A stretch of 64,000 nucleotides of DNA. Source: Desarmillaria ectypa (Eukaryota; Basidiomycota; Agaricomycetes; Agaricales; Physalacriaceae). This document shows positions 58,227 through 64,000 of the stretch, in pieces. Numbering within the stretch: position 1 is the stretch's first letter; the number at the start of each line of letters is the position of its first letter. A program made the position numbers and the translations under genes. Under the pieces are notes generated by a model, which was given only the letters and a program-made list of their open reading frames with translations, searched no databases and had not been told where the DNA came from. Location of the stretch: contig JAUDYN010000008.1 in assembly GCA_030407005.1 (NCBI GenBank), positions 1,178,001 to 1,242,000 of the forward strand, written 5' to 3'.

Positions 58227-58606
58227 ATGTTCTCTCGTGTTTTCATCCTCGTTGCTTTCATCGCCACAGCCATGACTAGTACGTTCCTCCATTCCTGCTT
58301 CTCCTTCCTGTTCATTTCTTCTCCTCCTCAGGTGTCAAAGCCGAGTGCGATAGCGAAACCCCAGGATAAACTCATATCGTCGTCCCCAATGATACCTGCT
58401 GGGACATCGTCACCGAGAGGGATCTCCGTCTCCCGTCCCGAGGCCGTCAATCCTGGTATTGATTGGACAATTTGAAATTTGGTGATGTGAGCCACGGTTG
58501 ATATCTTGCCGAGATTCTGCTAACCTGTGATTTGTAGAGGCTCTGTGTTCCCCGTAACAGCGCTTCCCCGAGCCATTCGGCTGGCCACAGCAGCTCGCAT
58601 GTTTAA
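58227..58606 (+). pseudogene. Secreted LysM-domain protein, broken
   Basis: ATG 58227 opens a signal peptide (MFSRVFILVAFIATAMTS); introns 58279-58331 and 58487-58537 have good GT-AG sites. Exon 2 encodes THIVVPNDTCWDIVTERDL, a typical LysM start, and later EAVNPGIDW, then NLKFGD; exon 3 gives RLCVPRN, the expected LysM end, and stops at TAA 58606. But the frame is interrupted: a TAA at 58367-58369 just before the LysM, a frame change between ERDL and EAVNP, and one base missing in the ACAATTTG stretch. Fungal LysM proteins bind chitin and can mask it from hosts. A sequencing error is possible for one defect but not likely for three. Confidence 0.6.
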
Positions 58607-59152
58607 TTGCATCCAAAGGAGAGGAGGATCGGTGTACGGCATAGCTGTAGTTTCACTGCTCCGTCTTGAACGACTTGAGTATTGTGACTTGCAGCTCTAA
58701 ATTCACGCCCCCTTTTTTAAAAAATAAAAAATAAAAAAATAAAAAAAAGGATCTGACTCTTCCAAATACCTAGAAGCTGTACTCGAGTTAGTCGACTCTT
58801 TCAATTAACGGCCCCCACTCTTACTCCCAGCTCTTCCGGTACCGCGATATTCCAGTTCAGAGGGGCCTCGACGATACCTCATAGATCGGTGACCGTCATC
58901 TCTAATCACCCTTGACGTTGCAGGCAAGAAAGTGCAGTGGCCAGGGAGACAGTTACAAGTCTGAGGCCTCATGTTGTTCATGTATTATCTTCGTACCCAT
59001 TGTGAAGCAGTAGACCCGAACTCACCTTCCAAACATGAGGAGTAAAGAACCTCGCCAACTTCTGATTTTGCCGCAAATCTTTAATCGGTTCATCGTAGCG
59101 GCACGGCCCGTGCATCCGCTTAACCTTTGTCTCTTAACATTACGGTCGAGCC
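58607..59152. other. Intergenic region with A-rich tract
   Basis: No gene. An A-rich simple repeat (AAAAAATAAAAAATAAAA type) lies at about 58,715-58,748. Confidence 0.5.
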
Positions 59153-61053
59153 ATGACTTCATTCCGCCCTCAAAAAGATTTGATTAACCCTCGATTCGAA
59201 GGGTACAAACTGGATGCGATTTCTCAAGATGATGTTGTAACTCGATATAACCTGGAGCACAAGGCGACCCAGGTCACATCGTCCAACAAATCCCTACTGA
59301 CCTTCAAAGAGATGCAGAGCAGGATAACTCATAATCACCTTGCAACTTGCGGAAAATACGCTGTATATGTCGACTCGCAGCTCAATCTTATTGCTATATA
59401 TTTGGCGCCAGTGAGCACTCTTCATATAGCAGTCACATTGAAAGTTTCATTCAGAACAAGGGAACCGGCCAACCCGATTTCCGTGTCGTATTTGAGATAC
59501 CACGGTCCATCGAATCTACCTCCATTGAAGCCTATCGCAAGGAGTACCCCTCAGCGGTATTTTTGTCGTCTTCAGTCTTATTTCTTGCCGATGGCGATGG
59601 CTCGTTGTATGTCTTACGGACAACGGAGACAGGTCCTTTCGAGCTGATATCCTCCTATCAACTACCATCGTCTCCTGGCCTCCCTTTCCGCATCCATTCT
59701 GTGGACTTTGCGTCCCCGAGCGCTGTTGTGGTAGTCCTTTCATCCCGGAACTACGCAGAAGGCGACGGTGTTCAAGTTCCAAAGAAACACGCACATATTG
59801 ACTTCGATGTTTGGGCAGTCAACCTTGTCGCTCTCGATGTCGTATCCTCTGATGTTCAGACGATGAATATTGTCTGGCAACGACGGGGTGACGACGTTCC
59901 TACTTATGTCGCCTACGTCCCGTCCCGACGATGCCACTTGCTAGTCGGCGGTTCGGTGTATCGAAATATTGGAACTCTCCCCACTCCGTCATATTCTCCA
60001 AAGCCGGATGAAATCTTCCCAATACCACGAGCCAACGAGAATCTCGACAACACAGAGAACGGCCCCAAGAAACCCCCTCCATACTCTTGGTACCAGGCGT
60101 CTGATTCCCTCACAATAGCCTTTGCCCTTCCTTACACTACCCCAAAATCTAACATTCATGTCGAGTTTTTGGCCCACTCCTTAACCCTACACATCCACGG
60201 CGAAGCCTTAGAAGCAATTCCTTTCCCAGACTATCACAATGAGGCGTTCTGGAGTGAAATTGATTTATCCTCGTGCCTATGGACGTGGGACCGAGAGGCA
60301 GAGCATTCCTTTGGACTGTTGACTCTTCATTTAGAAAAGCAGCACGAAGGAACGAGATGGATGCAGGTCTTCAAGAGCAATGTTGTAGAAGTTCCTGAGA
60401 CCCTTGATCCCTCTGAGCTGTATAAAATTCGAGAGGCCCTGGAAAAATACACAGCTGCTCTGAGGGATGGAGAGGATCTGAGCGGGCTGGGATTAGGAAG
60501 AGGAGTACCCAGTTTTGCTGAGGGCGAGATTGACGAGGAAGTAGACGGCTCCGTGGGCCGACAGGCGTATTTGACCTGGGTCACAACCAATGGAGACAAC
60601 CCTTCCTGGGCCTCAAAGTCCCACGAGATTCCGATCCGGCTTCTGTCTACACAATTTCCCGGCAGCGCCACCCCGGGTGTTTCTCTAATCACCAAAGAAA
60701 GCGTCGACGGAACGGTTTTCACTCTCGGATCTGAAGATACACCTGAATGGATCCATACGTCCACTTTTTCAGCGCTCGCTTTTGTTCTCGCGTCGAAGCG
60801 CGACACTAGATTCATCTATCATACAAACGCCGCCGTGCTAGCCTTCGAAAGCGGTGCACAGAACAGGGGTGCAAACGTATACATCTACCGCGCCGTGCCC
60901 ACAACAGAACAATGGGCTAAACAAGCCATTCTAAAAGTCAACGACGGCATAGGTGGATCTCTTTTGGGAGTAGGGACCATTGAGACGCAGGAAGGGGGCC
61001 AGATGATTATATGCCTCGCTGAAAACGAGCTAGTCACTATAAAAGACATATGA
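59153..61053 (+). CDS. NudC domain-containing protein (NUDCD1-like)
   Basis: Two exons, 59153-59410 and 59455-61053 (44-bp intron), 618 residues, no stops. ATG 59153 begins MTSFRPQKDLINPRFEGYKL, as in NUDCD1/CML66 homologues. The N-terminal half forms beta-propeller-like repeats (VLFLADGDGSLYVL, FRIHSVDFASPSAVVVVLSS). The CS/NudC domain is at about residues 320-410: PPYSWYQASDSLTIAFALPY, then SLTLHIHG, ending in SSCLWTWDRE. The C-terminal half resumes the propeller. Human NUDCD1 has 583 residues, so size fits. It is a co-chaperone-type protein linked to Hsp90 and COPI in animals; a similar role here is inference. Convergent with the downstream phosphatase gene, 268 bp apart. Confidence 0.88.
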
Positions 61054-61321
61054 AAGGATGAAAAGGAATCGAGATTTGGTAATGTAAGTAAATACTGGCG
61101 TGAGAACATCACAGAATGCACGGTCAATATTGTATGATACTAAGTAGTGATCGAAGCTGTGACTTAGCTGTCGATGCTATTAGTGAATGCGCAGTGCTAC
61201 ATCAATCGGAGGACAAGGGTACAGAACCAATAGATATATGAGGTAGAGCAACCCAGTAGACGACACAGAAAAACGGGAGAGAGAAAACTAACAGATACAA
61301 CCAGCCATTAAGTACCCGTCG

Positions 61322-63413
61322 CTATACTTTAAAGGGATCTTCGCTCGTGTCCATCAAACCCTCCGCCTTTACAGCCGGACTAGGTTCATCTCCTCCAGGT
61401 GTCGACTTCGGTTGTTCGACACGATGAACATCACCATTCATCCGTAGATTTGGTGGAGGTGGCGTTTCCTGCTTCGAAGGCGGTGAACTAGAGCTGTCAG
61501 AATGGGTGACCAGAGTTGGATCTTCCATGCCATCCATATCATCGGATGTTTCGAAATGGTCCGCGGTAGGAGCATTCGTGTCAACACCCAAGTCTTCCTC
61601 CTCTTGAATGTCCCTCTCAAACTCAGCCAACTGAGCCTTTAGATTTTTTGTTGGTTCAAAATATGAAACCGTGCCTGTGGCTGAATTCTCGTCGTCGTCA
61701 TCCTCTTCTTCATCGCTGTCATCGGTCCCAAACATCAACCCTCCATCGGTGATGATGCCCGCTCCCGGGTGATAGGATATCCCACCGGTACTGCCCAAAA
61801 CACGTGCAAAGGTTCCAAAGGCTGAAGATGTGAGGTAGCCATTGGTATGGGTGTCTTCCAGCTCCTGTCTCGCCCGTTCTCTTGCCTCGTGGGCTTCCCG
61901 TCTTGCCCTGAACGACAGTAGACGGCTTTGCGCATACAGTTGCGGCAGTGTGTTAGGTGTTGTGTAACCGTAGTTCTTCTTGACACGATCTGTTATCCAC
62001 GAGTACCATTCTTCCTTTGTCCGTCCGTGGAGAATGGCCACAATGAGAACGGTCATGTTGTCACAACCAATGCCGGCGCCAGAGGACGTATCCGGCGCAA
62101 GACAATGATCACACATCATCTCGCCGATTTCTGCCAGCTCCTTGCCTTCCGACACCTGGTAGCGTATAAAGTTGACGACCTGTTGTGATGTTAAACAGTC
62201 CCATATCCCTGTTTGACATTAATCAGCAAGACTACAAGAAACTGAAAATACTCACCATCACAAGCCAGCACTAAAAATTCATCTTCGTCGGTTATTTCAT
62301 GGCAGGTAACATCAGGATCGGCTGTTATTATTTGTTTCTCGGGTGAAAGACTATAATTCTTTTTGAATTCAAAATCGCCCAGCGCCCTGGACAATGCGAG
62401 GTTTCCTAATCAATTCAAACATCACGATGACCGTTAGAAATGGAGAAACAAGAGGCACACCATTGACACGCCCATATTCAATATAACCACCGGCGCCGGC
62501 AATTCGGGTTCTCTCGACTATGTGAAGAAGATCATTAGTTACCGTAAGAAAAGATATTGGTGTTATTACCCTCATTAGTCGGCTTGTGGTCGAAACTTAG
62601 AGGTTTAACCTCTCCCTTGATACTCAGCACAGAGCGTGAGTCGCCGGCATTAGCCTGGATGAATACATCGGAAAATTGTGAGAGCAGCGAAGTAGATGAC
62701 GTACGACGTAAATTTTATCGTTGGTGACCAGTGCGGCGACGGCGGTACACCCTGACGGGTCTCTAGAATGCGTGGGGTCTTTGCAAATTGCGATGAGTAA
62801 GAGAACAGCGGCAAACACATGGCGTACACACTTCCCAACATATCTTCATCAGTGCCCAAAAATGCTCTCTTCAAAGATTCTTCGTAGTTCTTTGCTTTGT
62901 ATGACTCTTCATTAAGCAATCGTTTGTGAACGTTGTGGCCTGCGAATCGGGCAACAGCGCCCCCTGGAGTTATTGTACAATTGAGACAGGCTGAGGAAAT
63001 GATGATGAGAGCTGATAACACACCGCCATGTCCGTCATATACAGCAAAGAAAGTATTTGATTCAGCGTTCTCCTCAAGATCCAGCACAATCGCATGAGCA
63101 TCCTCCATCGCTGTTCACAGAAGATCAGAAGATTAGTGGACAGAACTCGATGGCCAACGGGCGCCACTATCGAAGGAATAGACTGACTTATTCTCCATCC
63201 TTGCATCTCCGTCACGGCATACGCAAAACGACTATTCTGGCCCGTTTCCGAGGTTTTTGTCGTAGCTGAAAATGGCTGTTATATCAAAGAACGGTCCACC
63301 GAGAGCCTTTCGGAGGTCGACGAACCTGGTGAAGATAGTGTTTGGCCCTGCAATGCAAAGGGTCCAATATTAACATATTTTTTGCGGCAGCAAACAGAGA
63401 GAATATTAACCAT
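61322..63413 (-). CDS. PP2C-type Ser/Thr protein phosphatase (Ptc2/Ptc3-like)
   Basis: Minus strand, many short exons. The start codon ATG (63413-63411) is predicted to be an exon end by itself, spliced to GQTLSSP at 63347. This gives the MGQTLSSP N-terminus of Ptc2/Ptc3, with Gly2 available for myristoylation. PP2C motifs in order: [30 protein letters not shown] (metal Asp), [48 protein letters not shown] and [12 protein letters not shown]. The long acidic C-terminal tail ([13 protein letters not shown]) is typical of fungal Ptc2. Ends DPFKV and TAG. A Mn/Mg-dependent phosphatase that damps stress MAPK and checkpoint signalling in yeasts. Confidence 0.9.
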
Positions 63414-64000
63414 GGTTGAGGAAGTCTCCTGATATGAAAATTAACGGCGGTAACACCGTGTGGATTCGATTACTTTCTTCGGTATTGCAGAGACGAGTCG
63501 GGATAGCTCTAGCACGGTATACAAGGAGACAAAAGAAGGAAAAGGACGTGGAGGGCTGAAGGTCGTGTGGATGGTCGAGTTCAAGGATGCTGTCCCTCGC
63601 CAATAGGGGATTTTGCAAAATTCAGTGACAAACTTCCATATATGGGAAAATTGTGGCCTAAATCTGACTTTCATATTCCCTCGTAAACTAGCCTCCTTAC
63701 GGTCAACCTCTCGTCCAGAACTTCTAATTCATAGCCGAGAAAAATCTATAGAAAAGTTTCCCAAAGACTTTTGAATTGCCACCTCAGTACCGAAAACGAG
63801 ATGCATTTGACTTCATTTGATCGTGTGGCCGCCTCCATGGACCAATGCGGAACCCGGGTCCATCGGCCAAATTCCGATGCATCATAAAGACAGCGCGTTT
63901 CCAAAAAAGGCATTTAGATCGATATTGAATAACATTATACAACGATAGTGCTTGATCTTTGCTTGTTGATCTTGGCTACCTGCTCGCTATACCTCCTTGG
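63414..64000. other. Promoter/5' flank of the PP2C gene
   Basis: No supported gene. Contains the 5'UTR and promoter of the phosphatase gene reading leftwards; open frames here have no recognisable content. Confidence 0.4.

Noticed and set aside
63406..63674. Minus-strand ORFs upstream of the phosphatase
   Set aside because: No homology-like motifs; region is 5'UTR/promoter of the spliced PP2C gene.
1..64000. CRISPR arrays, rRNA, bacterial operons
   Set aside because: Introns and gene families are fungal; no spaced identical repeats or rRNA segments were seen.

Overview
The window looks like nuclear DNA of a filamentous fungus, most likely a mushroom-type basidiomycete (inference). Genes are densely spaced and cut by many 45-60 bp GT-AG introns. 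They encode fungal families (Zn2Cys6 regulator, PX-PH phospholipase D, GPI-type alpha-amylase, LysM protein, Ptc2-type PP2C). The repeats are chromodomain Ty3/gypsy elements of the self-priming Tf1/sushi kind plus Ty1/copia elements.

Layout. 1-18,070: a gene island, all on the plus strand: PPR-like protein (5' end outside the window), Zn2Cys6 transcription factor, SUMO E1 subunit Aos1, FAD-dependent dehydrogenase, phospholipase D and a probable GPI-anchored alpha-amylase. About 18,070-56,640: a nested retrotransposon cluster. The outermost recognisable layer is a decayed Ty1/copia element (left LTR 19,011-19,254; right LTR from 54,172). It has been broken by a solo gypsy LTR (TSD CTGGA), gypsy copy C (LTRs 20,890 and 38,506), a 5'-truncated gypsy copy D (38,911-41,020), a solo LTR (44,688-45,291) and gypsy copy B (45,740-54,044, minus strand, TSD AATGA). 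Young gypsy copy A (24,069-34,018, TSD AGATG) sits inside copy C and itself carries a 1,458-bp insertion in gag. Beyond the copia element, a gag-only copia-type element (54,568-56,145, TSD ACATG) sits inside another gypsy solo LTR. 56,640-64,000: genes again: a broken LysM gene, a NudC-domain protein (plus) and a Ptc2-type phosphatase (minus, convergent).

The most interesting content is the genome organisation of the gypsy family, which can be checked internally because three diverged copies are present. (1) An ORF encoding a single-pass membrane protein overlaps gag by about 1 kb in a different frame, and both frames leave recognisable conserved protein in copies B and C. (2) Gag ends in UAG and the pol frame is -1. 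Only a 16-nt window separates the -1-frame stop from the gag stop, and a 31-nt hairpin starts right after the UAG; all of this is shared by the three copies. (3) The sequence just after the 5' LTR is complementary to the predicted 5' end of the transcript (13 nt in A, 12 nt in C), which is the signature of self-primed reverse transcription. (4) Copy A is inactivated mainly by transitions at CpG: four in-frame TGA codons in pol, each explained by CGA to TGA, and all four LTR differences at CpG sites. Older copies and the surrounding 34-57 kb are almost CpG-free.

Coordinates of intron edges were read by eye and may be off by a base or two. No database search was possible, so family names rest on recognised motifs.
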